DNA of 64,000 bases. Origin: Citrobacter amalonaticus. GTDB lineage: Bacteria; Pseudomonadota; Gammaproteobacteria; Enterobacterales; Enterobacteriaceae. A program made the position numbers and the translations under genes. The stretch spans positions 1,380,409 to 1,444,408 of the forward strand of contig NZ_PQMB01000002.1 in NCBI RefSeq assembly GCF_002918555.1, written 5' to 3'. Shown here piece by piece: positions 54,129-64,000 of the stretch (within the stretch, counting starts at the first letter, position 1; each line of letters opens with the position of its first letter). The notes beneath the pieces are model-generated. The model was given only the letters and a program-made list of their open reading frames with translations. It made no database searches and was not told the DNA's origin.

Positions 54129-54908
54129 ATGCGCGAAACAGATATCACACAGCTCACAAATTTGGTGCTGGGATTATGGTTTCCCTTTGTACGCATCATG
54201 GCGTTTATTCGCTACGTGCCGGTTTTCGATAACGGCGCGTTGCCCCTCCGCGTGCGGATTATTTTATCGCTGGCTCTGGCCATTATTATGACCCCCATGA
54301 TCCCGCACCCCGTGCCCACCGATCTCTTGTCCATCAACAGCCTCATCCTGACGGCTGAGCAGATCCTGTGGGGGATGCTGTTCGGCCTGATGCTGCAATT
54401 TTTGTTTCTCGCGCTTCAGCTGGCGGGGCAAATCCTCTCGTTTAATATGGGGATGAGCATGGCGGTGATGAACGATCCCGGTAGCGGCGCATCCACGACG
54501 GTGCTGGCTGAGCTGATTAATATTTACGCGATAATCCTGTTCTTCGCGATGGACGGGCATCTGCTGCTGGTGAGCATTTTGTACAAAGGCTTCACTTACT
54601 GGCCCATCGGCAACGCGCTGCATCCGCAAACCCTGCGTACTATTTCGCTGGCCTTCAGCTGGGTCGTGGCGTCGGCGATGCTCCTCGCCCTGCCCACCAC
54701 CTTTATTATGCTGATCGTTCAGGGCTGCTTTGGCCTGCTCAACCGCATCGCGCCACCGTTGAACCTCTATTCACTGGGCTTTCCGATCAATATGCTGGCG
54801 GGCCTTATCTGTTTTGCCACGTTGTTGTACAACCTGCCGGACCACTATCTGCATCTGGCGAACTTCGTTTTACAACAGCTTGACGCGTTGAAGGGGCACT
54901 ATGGCTGA
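54129..54908 (+). CDS. lfiR: Export gate protein LfiR (FliR-like)
   Basis: 259 residues with about six membrane segments. The region LQLAGQILSFNMGMSMAVMN with NDPGSG following is typical of FliR. Its end overlaps lfhB by eight bases. Confidence 0.95.
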   Translation: MRETDITQLTNLVLGLWFPFVRIMAFIRYVPVFDNGALPLRVRIILSLALAIIMTPMIPHPVPTDLLSINSLILTAEQILWGMLFGLMLQFLFLALQLAGQILSFNMGMSMAVMNDPGSGASTTVLAELINIYAIILFFAMDGHLLLVSILYKGFTYWPIGNALHPQTLRTISLAFSWVVASAMLLALPTTFIMLIVQGCFGLLNRIAPPLNLYSLGFPINMLAGLICFATLLYNLPDHYLHLANFVLQQLDALKGHYG

Positions 54909-56040
54909 TAGCAGCAGCGCAGAAAAAACAGAAAAACCCTCGGCGCAAAAACTTCGCAAAGCCAGAGAAGAGGGGCAGATACCGCGTTCCAAAGACATGG
55001 GGCTGGCAGCGAGCTTTTTTGCAGCATTTATGGTGATCTCCAGCAGCTTTCCCTGGTATGAAGAGTTCGTGCGCGAGAGCTTTATCAGCGTGCATCAGTA
55101 TGCGCAGAACATTAACGATCCGGACGTCATCGGACAATTTTTACAGCACCACCTGCTGATTTTAGCGAAATTTATTCTGACGCTGCTCCCCATGCCCGCC
55201 GCCGCGCTGGTTTCATCGCTGATTCCCGGCGGCTGGGTTTTTCTGCCGCAAAAAATCCTGCCGGATTTCAGTAAGATCAGTCCGCTAAAAGGGGCCGGTC
55301 GCCTGTTTTCATCAGAACACCTGATAGAGACCAGCAAGATGACGCTGAAGGCGATAGTGCTGCTGGTGATGCTGTGGATAAGCCTGCGCAATAACTTCAC
55401 GCTCTTTCTCGGCCTGCAAGAGCTGTGGTTTAAACAGGCCGTCAGCGATGGCCTGACGCTTTACAGCGGCATCATGCGCAACTTTGTCATTTTGTTTATC
55501 TTTTTTGCCCTCATCGATGTCCCTCTGGCGAAAAAAATGTTCACCAAAGGGCTGAAGATGACCAAACAGGAAGTGAAGGAAGAGTACAAAAACCAGGAAG
55601 GGAAGCCAGAGGTCAAGGCCAGAGTGCGCCGCCTGCAACGACAAATAGCGATGGGGCAAATCCGCAAAGTAGTGCCGAAAGCAAACGTGGTGATAACCAA
55701 CCCAACCCATTACGCCGTCGCATTGCAGTATGACCAGTCACGCGCCGCCGCGCCCTTTGTGGTCGCAAAAGGAACGGATGAAATTGCCCTCTATATTCGT
55801 CAGGTCGCAGCTGAGAACAACATTGAAGTGGTGGAGTTTCCAAAACTGGCGCGCTCGGTCTACTACACCACGCAGGTTAACCAACAAATTCCCTTTCAGC
55901 TCTATCGGGCCATTGCCCATGTGCTGACATACGTGTTGCAGATGAAACACTGGCGCGATGGTTCACAGCCACGCCCCTCACTGAACAGACATATTTCTAT
56001 TCCAAAAGAGGTTCTTAAACTGGATGCCGAAAATCACTAA
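54901..56040 (+). CDS. lfhB: Export switch protein LfhB (FlhB-like)
   Basis: 379 residues. Four membrane segments (about 30-210) precede a cytoplasmic domain with the self-cleavage site NPTH (VVITNPTHYAVALQY, about 262-276). Autocleavage between Asn and Pro lets the export gate switch specificity with LafE. It overlaps lfhA by 17 bases. Confidence 0.97.
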   Translation: MADSSSAEKTEKPSAQKLRKAREEGQIPRSKDMGLAASFFAAFMVISSSFPWYEEFVRESFISVHQYAQNINDPDVIGQFLQHHLLILAKFILTLLPMPAAALVSSLIPGGWVFLPQKILPDFSKISPLKGAGRLFSSEHLIETSKMTLKAIVLLVMLWISLRNNFTLFLGLQELWFKQAVSDGLTLYSGIMRNFVILFIFFALIDVPLAKKMFTKGLKMTKQEVKEEYKNQEGKPEVKARVRRLQRQIAMGQIRKVVPKANVVITNPTHYAVALQYDQSRAAAPFVVAKGTDEIALYIRQVAAENNIEVVEFPKLARSVYYTTQVNQQIPFQLYRAIAHVLTYVLQMKHWRDGSQPRPSLNRHISIPKEVLKLDAENH

Positions 56041-58117
56041 ACAACTCCTGGCGCTGCTGCGCAACGGCAATATCGGCGTGCCGCTGGTGATACTTTGTAT
56101 CCTGGCGATGGTGATCCTGCCGCTCCCCCCGGCGCTGCTGGATATTCTGTTCACCTTTAACATTGTCCTGGCCGTGATGGTGCTGCTGGTAGCCGTATCG
56201 GCAAAACGGCCGCTTGAATTCAGCGTATTCCCCACTATTTTGTTGATTACCACCCTGATGCGACTGACGCTGAACGTCGCGTCTACGCGTGTGGTTCTGC
56301 TGCACGGGCATATGGGGGCAGGCGCAGCGGGTAAAGTGATTGAATCCTTCGGCCAGGTGGTGATTGGCGGCAACTTCGTCGTCGGGTTCGTGGTGTTCAT
56401 CATCCTGATGATCATCAACTTTATCGTGGTGACCAAAGGTGCAGAGCGTATCTCTGAAGTTTCCGCGCGCTTTACTCTGGACGCGATGCCGGGCAAGCAG
56501 ATGGCGATCGACGCCGATCTCAACGCCGGCCTTATCAACCAGCAGCAGGCGCAGACGCGCCGTAAAGATGTCGCCAGTGAAGCCGATTTCTACGGGGCAA
56601 TGGACGGCGCCTCAAAATTCGTGCGCGGGGATGCCATTGCCGGGATGATGATTCTGGCGATCAACCTGATCGGCGGCGTCTGTATTGGGATCTTTAAATA
56701 CGATTTAAGCGCTGAGGCGGCCTTTCGCCAGTATGTATTGATGACCATCGGCGACGGTCTGGTCGCCCAGATCCCCTCCCTGCTGCTCTCCACTGCGGCG
56801 GCGATCATCGTCACTCGCGTGAGTGATAACGGGGATATTGCCACTGACGTTCGCACCCAGCTGCTGGCCAGCCCTTCCGTACTGTATACCGCCACCAGCA
56901 TTATGTTTGTGCTGGCGATTGTTCCCGGTATGCCGCACTTTCCGTTCCTGATTTTCAGCGGACTACTCGGATTTGCCGCCTGGCGAATGAGTAAGCGGCC
57001 AAAAGCGGCGGAAACGGAAGAAAAAAACCTCGAAACGCTAACCAAAACCATCACCGAAAACACAGAGCAACAGGTCAGCTGGGAAACCATTCCGCTGATT
57101 GAACCGATCAGCCTGAGTCTTGGCTATAAGCTGGTTTCGCTGGTGGATAAGTCAAAAGGCAACCCGCTCACCCAGCGCATTCGTGGTGTCCGACAGGTCA
57201 TTTCCGATAGCAACGGCGTCCTGTTACCGGAAATTCGCATTCGGGAAAACTTCCGCCTGAAGCCCAGTCAGTATGCGATTTTCATCAACGGCATCAAAGC
57301 CGATGAAGCGGATATTCCTTCCGATAAGCTGATGGCGCTGCCCTCCAGTGAAACCTATGGCGAGATTGACGGCGTGTTAGGCAACGACCCGGCTTACGGT
57401 ATGCCCGTGACCTGGATTCAGCCAGCGCAGAAAGCGAAAGCGCTGAATATGGGTTATCAGGTGATTGATAGCGCCAGCGTGATTGCGACACACGTGAATA
57501 AGGTTATCCGTCACTATATTCCCGATCTGTTCAACTATGACGATATTACCCAGCTGCACAATCGTCTCTCCTCAATGGCGCCACGACTGGGGGAGGATCT
57601 CAGCGCCGCACTGAACTACAGTCAGCTGCTGAAAGTGTACCGCTCTCTGCTAATTGAAGGGGTTTCACTGCGGGATATCGTTACCATTGCCACGGTGTTG
57701 GTCGCCAGTAGCGCCACCACGAAGGATCACATTTTGCTGGCTGCGGATGTGCGCCTGGCGCTGCGCCGCAGCATCACCCATGCGTTTGTCCGCAAGCATG
57801 AGCTGGCCGTTTACACGCTGAATAACGAGCTGGAAAACCTGCTCTCCAGCGTGGTGAACCAGGCACAACAAAGTGGAAAAGTGATGCTCGACAGCGTGCC
57901 CGTCGATCCCAATATGCTCAACCAGTTCCAGACCAATATGCCGCAGATTAAAGAACAGATGAAGGCGGCGGGTAAGGAACCGGTTCTGTTAGTGGCGCCG
58001 CAGCTACGTCCGCTGTTAGCCCGCTATGCCCGGCTTTTCGCCCCAGGACTGCATGTGCTTTCTTACAATGAAGTGGCCGACGAACTGGAATTAAAAATTA
58101 TGGGGGCATTAAGTTAG
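56024..58117 (+). CDS. lfhA: Export gate protein LfhA (FlhA-like)
   Basis: 697 residues. Eight membrane segments (about 15-310) with the conserved FHIPEP-type loop SARFTLDAMPGKQMAIDADL, then a cytoplasmic docking domain for chaperone-substrate complexes. Complete here, while K-12 keeps only the truncated fhiA. It ends the lfiMNPQR-lfhBA operon. Confidence 0.97.
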   Translation: MPKITKQLLALLRNGNIGVPLVILCILAMVILPLPPALLDILFTFNIVLAVMVLLVAVSAKRPLEFSVFPTILLITTLMRLTLNVASTRVVLLHGHMGAGAAGKVIESFGQVVIGGNFVVGFVVFIILMIINFIVVTKGAERISEVSARFTLDAMPGKQMAIDADLNAGLINQQQAQTRRKDVASEADFYGAMDGASKFVRGDAIAGMMILAINLIGGVCIGIFKYDLSAEAAFRQYVLMTIGDGLVAQIPSLLLSTAAAIIVTRVSDNGDIATDVRTQLLASPSVLYTATSIMFVLAIVPGMPHFPFLIFSGLLGFAAWRMSKRPKAAETEEKNLETLTKTITENTEQQVSWETIPLIEPISLSLGYKLVSLVDKSKGNPLTQRIRGVRQVISDSNGVLLPEIRIRENFRLKPSQYAIFINGIKADEADIPSDKLMALPSSETYGEIDGVLGNDPAYGMPVTWIQPAQKAKALNMGYQVIDSASVIATHVNKVIRHYIPDLFNYDDITQLHNRLSSMAPRLGEDLSAALNYSQLLKVYRSLLIEGVSLRDIVTIATVLVASSATTKDHILLAADVRLALRRSITHAFVRKHELAVYTLNNELENLLSSVVNQAQQSGKVMLDSVPVDPNMLNQFQTNMPQIKEQMKAAGKEPVLLVAPQLRPLLARYARLFAPGLHVLSYNEVADELELKIMGALS

Positions 58118-58127
58118 TAAGGATAAG

Positions 58128-58159
58128 GCGGTGGCTTCAGTTGGCTCTGAATCCACCGC
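58128..58159 (+). terminator. Long hairpin after lfhA
   Basis: GCGGTGGCTTCAG pairs with CTGAATCCACCGC (one mismatch in 13) around a six-base loop, 10 bases after lfhA. No U-tract follows; it may end the operon with Rho or protect its 3' end. It also marks the right border of the Flag-2 locus. Confidence 0.5.
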
Positions 58160-58242
58160 TCGTCTGAGGGGGCGTTCCGGCTCCCCGCCTCGATCGGGCC
58201 AATGCCGTACTCGCCGGAATAATTTTATGGCGATATTACGGT

Positions 58243-58998
58243 TCAGATAATCGTGTTTTCCGTCAGAATACGGCGGGCGCCAAGATAGTGATCCTGCCAA
58301 AAAGGCGCGGCCAGCTGGCTTATCCGAATCCGTTCTCCCGTGCGCGGTGACTCAATAAACTGCCCATTGCCCAAATACACCCCCATATGATCGGCAATCT
58401 CCCGGCTGTGAATATGGAAAAACAGCAGATCGCCACGCCGCAGATCGCGGTCAGAGACGATAGTCGCCCGACGGTAGTGAAACATTTCATTGGCTGTGCG
58501 CGGTAATTTTGACGCCAGAATTTTGTTATAGGCGTAGAAAACCAGACCTGAGCAGTCAAATCCCTGCTGCGGATTAACGCCTCCCCATACATACGGTTTT
58601 CCCAATTGCTGCTCAAGGCGATGAATAGCCACTTCCGTGATGTTATGTAAGCGATCGCTGCTGAGAAAGTGGTTATTTTCCGCCAGTGCCTGCCAGGGGC
58701 GATCGCTGGCTTTTAATGGCACAGGGAACCACTCCGGATGCTGTTTAATCCGCTGTCGGTTCTGCTGTCGTAGCGCTTTTTTGCTTTCCGGCGTCCCCTC
58801 CACGATATAGCGCGCCTGCTTTTTGATTTGCGTGTGAAACTGATTAAGCAGCCGTTCACGGTTGCGCATACGCAACTTCGCCGCATAGCTAAGAGGGGAT
58901 GTTGAATGTGGAACTGTTGCTGCATACAACGGTGAAAAAACAACACACAACGAAAGCAGCCCCGGTAAAATCAGCCTGGGAGTGCCAGAAAAAGACAT
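58243..58998 (-). CDS. yafL: NlpC/P60 peptidase YafL
   Basis: 251 residues from ATG at 58998. A signal peptide (MSFSGTPRLILPGLLSLCVV, cut after LYA) leads to the periplasm. The NlpC/P60 domain (about 130-245) has the catalytic Cys in FDCSGLVFYAY, the His in ADHMGVYLGNG and the third polar residue near HYLGARR. Probably a peptidoglycan endopeptidase that cuts near diaminopimelate. Same position as in K-12, but dinJ-yafQ are absent here. Confidence 0.9.
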   Translation of the reverse strand: MSFSGTPRLILPGLLSLCVVFSPLYAATVPHSTSPLSYAAKLRMRNRERLLNQFHTQIKKQARYIVEGTPESKKALRQQNRQRIKQHPEWFPVPLKASDRPWQALAENNHFLSSDRLHNITEVAIHRLEQQLGKPYVWGGVNPQQGFDCSGLVFYAYNKILASKLPRTANEMFHYRRATIVSDRDLRRGDLLFFHIHSREIADHMGVYLGNGQFIESPRTGERIRISQLAAPFWQDHYLGARRILTENTII

Positions 58999-59379
58999 AA
59001 ACAAAAATTACCCGTTCAAATAATGTTTGTTTAGTTTATCGCGGCGATATATTCGCCATGCTTAATTATCCATTATTAAAAAATTAATACTTTTATTTCA
59101 GTAAAATAAAAAATATGAATAAATCGCAGCCTGACAATCTGGCTACCTGGCGCTGGACTGCCCTGATGGTTGATTTCCGGTACACATTGTAAACACAGCA
59201 CGAGAGACTTGCGAAAAAATATTGTGGTGCTAATGTGAGCGCTCCAGATTCAGATTTATCCCTATCCTCGTTCAGGTTGCCTGCCCGTTATTGCAACCCG
59301 ACTGACTCAGGGTATCTCCGATTTGGGATCCTTTTGGCCGTTCTGGCGTGTGTAACCGTTTTATCAAGGAACAAGCAGT
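58999..59379. other. Divergent intergenic region yafL-dpaA
   Basis: 381 bases, AT-rich near 59040-59110. It must contain both promoters, but no regulator site or RNA gene is clear. Confidence 0.4.
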
Positions 59380-60120
59380 ATGCGTAAAATCGCATTATTT
59401 ATTGCGATGCTTTTGATCCCGTGCGTGTCATTTGCCGGTTTGCTGAGCAGCGGCCGTTCGACAACGCCGATCGGCAAAGAGTATAAGCAGCAGTTGATGG
59501 GGTCCCCGGTCTATATTCAGATTTTCAAAGAAGAGCGCACCCTCGATCTCTACGTTAAAATGGGTGAGCAATATCAACTGCTCGACAGCTACAAAATCTG
59601 CAACTATTCCGGTGGATTAGGCCCGAAACAGCGTCAGGGCGATTTCAAAAGCCCGGAAGGTTTCTACAGCGTACAGCGTAACCAGCTCAAACCGGACAGC
59701 CGCTTCTATAAAGCGATTAATATCGGCTTCCCGAATGCCTACGATCGCGCGCATGGTTATGAAGGCAAATACCTGATGATTCACGGCGCCTGCGTCTCCG
59801 TTGGCTGTTATGCCATGACGGACAGCGGCATTGATGAGATTTTTCAGTTCGTGACGGGAGCGCTGGTTTTCGGTCAGTCCAGCGTGCAGGTCAGCATCTA
59901 TCCGTTCCGAATGACGGATGCCAACATGCAACGCCACAAATATTCTTATTACAAGGACTTCTGGGCTCAGTTGAAGCCGGGATACGATTACTTTGAACAG
60001 ACCCACAAGCCGCCAACCGTTTCCGTGGTCGAAGGTCGCTACGTGGTCAGCAAACCACTGAGCAGCGAAGTGATCCAGCCGCAGCTGGCATCAAACTACA
60101 CGCTCCCCGAGACAAAATAA
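59380..60120 (+). CDS. dpaA: L,D-transpeptidase-fold protein DpaA (YafK, LdtF)
   Basis: 246 residues, near-identical to E. coli YafK. A signal peptide ([19 protein letters not shown]) leads to a YkuD-fold domain with the catalytic motif [15 protein letters not shown] (about 133-147). In E. coli it detaches the Braun lipoprotein from peptidoglycan, so it acts as a hydrolase and not a cross-linker. The 3' end overlaps the convergent yafJ by 30 bases. Confidence 0.95.
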   Translation: MRKIALFIAMLLIPCVSFAGLLSSGRSTTPIGKEYKQQLMGSPVYIQIFKEERTLDLYVKMGEQYQLLDSYKICNYSGGLGPKQRQGDFKSPEGFYSVQRNQLKPDSRFYKAINIGFPNAYDRAHGYEGKYLMIHGACVSVGCYAMTDSGIDEIFQFVTGALVFGQSSVQVSIYPFRMTDANMQRHKYSYYKDFWAQLKPGYDYFEQTHKPPTVSVVEGRYVVSKPLSSEVIQPQLASNYTLPETK

Positions 60121-60858
60121 CGCCCACTCACCTGGCATAATCTTTTGCCAGGTTTCATTGCCCGTCAGCGGTTGCGTCGCAATCACAGAGACGACATCGT
60201 TCGGTGTGGTCTCTGAGCTGAAGTCGATCTCCACATCCTGATCCAGCAGCGTCGCCACGCCAAACGGCGCACGACGGGTGATCCAGTACAGGTTGGTTGA
60301 GCAGAACGCCATCACATAGCGCCCGTCCGACAGCAGCATGTTAAATACACCCTTCTCACGCAATACGCCTGCCAGCGTCGCAATATATTTAAATACCGCA
60401 GCCATATTGCCAGGCGTGCGTGGATAACGCTGCGTCAGCTTATGCAACATCCAGCAAAATGCTTTTTCACTGTCCGTCTCACCGACCGGGCGGAAATTAC
60501 CGGTTTCCAGCGACTTATAACCGTTGAGCTGCCCGTTATGCGCATAGGTCCAGTTCCGCCCCCAGAGCTCACGGGTAAACGGATGGGTATTTTCCAGCGC
60601 CACTTCCCCACGATTCGCCTGGCGAATATGCGCAATCACCGAGCAGGATTTGATGGGGTAATCCTGGACCAGTCTGGCAATAGGGGAGTTAAAACTGGGT
60701 TGCGGATCTTTGAACGTGCGACAGCCTTTGCCTTCGTAGAAGGTAATACCCCAGCCGTCTTTATGCGGCCCGGTTCCCCCACCGCGCTGAACAAGCCCGG
60801 TGAAGCTAAAGCAGATATCGGTTGGCACATTGGCGCTCATCCCGAGCAGTTCGCACAT
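60091..60858 (-). CDS. yafJ: Class II glutamine amidotransferase YafJ
   Basis: 255 residues. The Ntn nucleophile is Cys2 ([14 protein letters not shown]), with NxGHN-like YAHNGQLNG near residue 110. It has only the glutaminase domain, so partner and product are unknown. Tail-to-tail overlap with dpaA. Confidence 0.93.
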   Translation of the reverse strand: MCELLGMSANVPTDICFSFTGLVQRGGGTGPHKDGWGITFYEGKGCRTFKDPQPSFNSPIARLVQDYPIKSCSVIAHIRQANRGEVALENTHPFTRELWGRNWTYAHNGQLNGYKSLETGNFRPVGETDSEKAFCWMLHKLTQRYPRTPGNMAAVFKYIATLAGVLREKGVFNMLLSDGRYVMAFCSTNLYWITRRAPFGVATLLDQDVEIDFSSETTPNDVVSVIATQPLTGNETWQKIMPGEWALFCLGERVV

Positions 60859-60890
60859 ACATCACCTCCACAAACGCCTTTAAGCGGGAA

Positions 60891-61006
60891 GGCGTAATTG
60901 TTGCAGCCAGTTTGGATTCGGACAGCGCGCAGAAACCGGAGCGTACACGTAGTACGTGAGGATTTCGAGCACTGCCCGGATTCAAAATGGCAAATAAAAT
61001 AGCCTT
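60891..61006. repeat. Dispersed enterobacterial repeat between gmhA and yafJ
   Basis: Contains GGACAGCGCGCAGAAACCGG, a palindromic ACACGTAGTACGTG and GAGCACTGCCCGGATTCA. The last 40 bases match 44250-44288 at most positions. A known kind of intergenic enterobacterial repeat; function unknown. Confidence 0.65.
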
Positions 61007-61007
61007 C

Positions 61008-61586
61008 TTACTTCACCATCTCTTTTTCGATCAGCTGGATCAGGATATGGATCACTTTAATATGAATTTCCTGAATACGGTCTGCATAGCCGAAATGCGG
61101 TACGCGGATTTCAATATCTGCGCTACCTGCCATTTTCCCGCCATCTTTACCGGTCAGGGTGATCACTTTCATTCCCTTCTCGCGCGCAGCCGCAATGGCT
61201 TTAATGACGTTACCGGAGTTACCGGAAGTGGAGATCCCTAACAGGACATCACCTTCGCGGCCAACCGCTTCCACATAGCGCGAAAACACATAGTCGTAGC
61301 CGAAGTCGTTGCTGACGCAGGAGATGTGGCTGACGTCAGAAATCGCAATTGCCGGGTAACCCGGACGGTTTTCACGGTAGCGGCCGGTCAGCTCCTCGGC
61401 AAAGTGCATTGCATCGCAATGGGAACCGCCGTTACCACAGGAAAGTACTTTACCACCCGCTTTAAAACTGTCTGCCAGCAGGACCGCCGCGCGCTGAATA
61501 GCGTGAATATTGGCATCATCTTTTAAAAAATTAGCCAGCGTTTCCGCCGCTTCGTTCAGTTCGTTACGAATAAGATCCTGGTACAT
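61008..61586 (-). CDS. gmhA: Sedoheptulose 7-phosphate isomerase GmhA
   Basis: 192 residues from ATG at 61586 ([20 protein letters not shown]), preceded by AAGGATATCCTC and equal to the E. coli length. SIS-fold isomerase, first step of ADP-heptose synthesis for the lipopolysaccharide inner core. Motifs [20 protein letters not shown] and [11 protein letters not shown] are intact. Confidence 0.97.
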   Translation of the reverse strand: MYQDLIRNELNEAAETLANFLKDDANIHAIQRAAVLLADSFKAGGKVLSCGNGGSHCDAMHFAEELTGRYRENRPGYPAIAISDVSHISCVSNDFGYDYVFSRYVEAVGREGDVLLGISTSGNSGNVIKAIAAAREKGMKVITLTGKDGGKMAGSADIEIRVPHFGYADRIQEIHIKVIHILIQLIEKEMVK

Positions 61587-61786
61587 GAGGATATCCTTCA
61601 GCATGAATGTAAATGACAGAATGCAGTGTACCGGATAGCTCAGGAAGCGAGAAGTACAAGCCACGTGAATGGTCAGCGCTTTTGATTTTTTGTGCCGCAG
61701 AAAACAGCAACAATGTGAGCTTTGTTGTAATTATTTTGTAAACGCATTGATAAAAGATTTTACATACACTACAACCATATCATCAC

Positions 61787-61803
61787 AAGTGGTCAGACCT
61801 CCT
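61787..61803 (+). promoter_or_regulatory. FadR operator of fadE
   Basis: AAGTGGTCAGACCTCCT matches the FadR site (CTGGTCNGACCWG type). It lies 22 bases before the fadE start codon, where FadR would repress fadE until long-chain acyl-CoA is present. Confidence 0.8.
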
Positions 61804-61825
61804 ACAAGCAAGGGAGCTTTTCGTT

Positions 61826-64000
61826 ATGATGATTTTGAGTATTCTCGCGACTATTGTCCTGCTCGGCGTGCTGTTCTATCACCGGGTGAGCCTGTTTCTC
61901 AGCAGCCTGATTCTGCTCGCATGGACCGCAGCCCTTGGCGTTGCCGGTCTGTGGTCTGTCTGGCTGCTGGTTCCTCTGGCCATTATTCTCGTCCCCTTTA
62001 ACTTTACCCCGATGCGTAAATCGATGGTCTCTGCCCCAGTGTTTCGTGGCTTCCGTAAGGTCATGCCGCCCATGTCGCGCACTGAGAAAGAAGCGATCGA
62101 TGCCGGTACCACCTGGTGGGAAGGCGATCTGTTCCAGGGGAAACCAGACTGGAAAAAATTACACAACTACCCGCAGCCGCAACTCACCGCCGAAGAACAG
62201 GCATTTATTGACGGTCCGGTTGAAGAAGCCTGCCGTATGGCTAACGACTTTCAGATCACCCATGAACTGGCTGACCTGCCGCCTGAGCTGTGGGCCTATC
62301 TGAAAGAGCACCGTTTCTTCGCGATGATCATCAAGAAAGAGTACGGTGGCCTGGCGTTCTCGGCTTACGCGCAGTCTCGCGTGCTGCAAAAACTCTCCGG
62401 CGTTTCCGGGATCCTGGCCATTACCGTGGGCGTCCCCAACTCTTTAGGCCCGGGCGAACTGCTGCAACATTACGGTACAGAAGAACAGAAAGACCATTAC
62501 CTGCCACGTCTGGCGCGGGGCCAGGAGATCCCTTGCTTCGCACTGACCAGTCCGGAAGCAGGTTCTGACGCAGGCGCGATTCCGGATACCGGCATCGTTT
62601 GTATGGGCGACTGGCAGGGCCAGCAGGTACTGGGCATGCGCCTGACCTGGAACAAACGCTATATCACTCTGGCACCTATTGCGACCGTACTCGGTCTGGC
62701 GTTTAAACTCTCCGATCCGGAAAAACTGCTGGGTGGTGATGAAGATCTGGGGATCACCTGTGCGCTGATCCCAACCTCGACGCCAGGCGTGGAGATTGGT
62801 CGTCGTCACTTCCCGCTGAACGTACCGTTCCAGAACGGTCCGACTCGCGGTAAAGATGTCTTTGTCCCGATTGATTACATCATCGGCGGACCGAAAATGG
62901 CTGGTCAGGGCTGGCGTATGCTGGTGGAATGTCTGTCGGTGGGACGCGGGATCACCCTACCGTCCAACTCCACCGGCGGCGTGAAATCCGTGGCGCTGGC
63001 AACGGGCGCCTATGCCCATATTCGCCGTCAGTTCAAAATCTCCATCGGTAAAATGGAGGGGATTGAAGAGCCGTTGGCGCGTATCGCAGGCAACGCGTAT
63101 GTTATGGATGCCGCCGCATCACTGATCACTTACGGCATTATGCTGGGTGAGAAACCGGCGGTCCTGTCAGCCATCGTGAAGTATCACTGTACCCACCGCG
63201 GTCAGCAGTCAATTATCGATGCAATGGATATCACCGGCGGTAAGGGCATTATGCTCGGGGAGAGCAACTTCCTGGCCCGGGCTTATCAGGGCGCACCTAT
63301 CGCCATCACCGTTGAAGGGGCAAACATCCTGACCCGCAGCATGATGATTTTTGGTCAGGGCGCAATTCGCTGCCATCCGTACGTTCTCGAAGAGATGGCC
63401 GCAGCACAAAACAATGATGTCAATGCGTTCGATAAGCTGCTGTTTAAACACATTGGGCACGTCGGCAGCAACAAGGTACGCAGCCTGTGGTTAGGGCTGA
63501 CCCGTGGCTTAACCAGCAATTCGCCAACCCGCGATGCGACCAAACGTTATTATCAACATCTCAACCGGCTGAGCGCCAACCTGGCCCTGCTGTCTGATGT
63601 CTCAATGGCGGTTCTGGGCGGTAGCCTGAAGCGTCGTGAACGTATCTCAGCCCGTCTGGGCGATGTGTTAAGCCAGCTTTACCTGGCCTCTGCGGTACTG
63701 AAACGCTATGACGACGAAGGTCGTAATGAAGCCGATTTGCCGCTGGTTCACTGGGGCGTGCAGGACGCGTTATATCAGGCAGAACAGGCGATGGACGACC
63801 TGCTGCAAAACTTCCCGAACCGTTTTGTTGCGGGTCTGCTGAACGTCGCGATCTTCCCAACCGGTCGTCACTATCTGGCACCGTCTGACAAACTGGATCA
63901 TAAAGTTGCGAAGATTCTGCAAGTGCCATGCGCAACCCGCTCGCGCATTGGACGTGGTCAGTACCTGACGCCGAGCGAGCATAACCCGGTCGGTTTGCTT
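61826..64000 (+). CDS. fadE: Acyl-CoA dehydrogenase FadE (3' end outside window)
   Basis: The first 725 codons of about 814. Two N-terminal hydrophobic segments ([39 protein letters not shown]) anchor it to the inner membrane. The acyl-CoA dehydrogenase domain follows ([14 protein letters not shown] at about 250; [20 protein letters not shown] at about 380). It oxidises acyl-CoA to 2-enoyl-CoA, the first step of beta-oxidation. AAGGGAGCTTTTCGTT precedes the ATG. No frameshift in the visible part. Confidence 0.97.
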   Translation, partial: MMILSILATIVLLGVLFYHRVSLFLSSLILLAWTAALGVAGLWSVWLLVPLAIILVPFNFTPMRKSMVSAPVFRGFRKVMPPMSRTEKEAIDAGTTWWEGDLFQGKPDWKKLHNYPQPQLTAEEQAFIDGPVEEACRMANDFQITHELADLPPELWAYLKEHRFFAMIIKKEYGGLAFSAYAQSRVLQKLSGVSGILAITVGVPNSLGPGELLQHYGTEEQKDHYLPRLARGQEIPCFALTSPEAGSDAGAIPDTGIVCMGDWQGQQVLGMRLTWNKRYITLAPIATVLGLAFKLSDPEKLLGGDEDLGITCALIPTSTPGVEIGRRHFPLNVPFQNGPTRGKDVFVPIDYIIGGPKMAGQGWRMLVECLSVGRGITLPSNSTGGVKSVALATGAYAHIRRQFKISIGKMEGIEEPLARIAGNAYVMDAAASLITYGIMLGEKPAVLSAIVKYHCTHRGQQSIIDAMDITGGKGIMLGESNFLARAYQGAPIAITVEGANILTRSMMIFGQGAIRCHPYVLEEMAAAQNNDVNAFDKLLFKHIGHVGSNKVRSLWLGLTRGLTSNSPTRDATKRYYQHLNRLSANLALLSDVSMAVLGGSLKRRERISARLGDVLSQLYLASAVLKRYDDEGRNEADLPLVHWGVQDALYQAEQAMDDLLQNFPNRFVAGLLNVAIFPTGRHYLAPSDKLDHKVAKILQVPCATRSRIGRGQYLTPSEHNPVGLL

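Noticed and set aside
58118..59004. Expected dinJ-yafQ toxin-antitoxin pair near yafL-dpaA as in K-12
   Set aside because: The region was read on both strands; no such genes are present.

Overview
The window is enterobacterial chromosome, most like Citrobacter or a close relative in the Escherichia/Salmonella clade. The backbone genes (thrW, proA, proB, phoE, crl, frsA, gpt, pepD, prfH, dinB, dpaA, yafJ, gmhA, fadE) have the order and near-identical proteins of the E. coli K-12 proA-fadE region, in reverse orientation. Genus assignment is inference from protein similarity only.

Layout. (1) About 1-6130: the right part of an integrated P4-type satellite. It holds replication-type iterons, a Delta/Ogr-activated promoter, the late genes sid-delta-psu, a P2/P4 cos site, a large AT-rich SIR2-family gene in the int-psu cargo position, and a tyrosine integrase next to tRNA-Thr(CGU) (thrW). 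The rest of the element lies left of the window. (2) 6129-17620: housekeeping genes proBA, phoE (with a Pho box), crl, frsA, gpt, pepD, a complete rtcB2-prfH ribosome-rescue pair, and dinB under a LexA box. (3) 17657-58117: a complete lateral-flagellum (Flag-2) locus of about 40 kb, of which K-12 keeps only the end fragments lafU(mbhA) and lfhA(fhiA). (4) 58243-64000: yafL, dpaA(yafK), yafJ, gmhA and the 5' 725 codons of fadE.

Flag-2 organisation. Motor and filament genes lafA and lafBCDEFSTU run leftward, the last followed by an unknown CxxC protein gene. LafZ, a ToxR/CadC-like membrane regulator, and a small secreted protein run rightward. lafW-lfgLKJIHGFEDCB run leftward; lfgA, lfgM and lfgN run rightward. 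A three-gene modification operon (FliB-like protein, an 846-residue three-domain glycosyltransferase, and a GT32 transferase) runs rightward into the convergent lafK-lfiEFGHIJ operon, which ends in a TagD-type glycerol-3-phosphate cytidylyltransferase gene. lfiMNPQR-lfhBA run rightward. Readable sigma-54 promoters lie before lafB, lfgB and the modification operon. Sigma-28-like promoters lie before lafA and lfgM. This fits a LafK/RpoN then LafS/LfgM hierarchy.

The most novel candidate system is the modification module. TagD would make CDP-glycerol, and the C-terminal TagF/TagB-like domain of the three-domain enzyme would transfer glycerol phosphate. Both genes are wired into flagellar operons, which suggests a teichoic-acid-like glycerol-phosphate glycan on the lateral filament. 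Other points of interest are the SIR2 cargo translationally coupled to int, the LafZ/secreted-protein pair, a 20-nt hairpin shared by two Flag-2 leaders, EF-hand-like loops in LafB and LfgL, and an LfiM without the usual CheY-binding N-terminal peptide.
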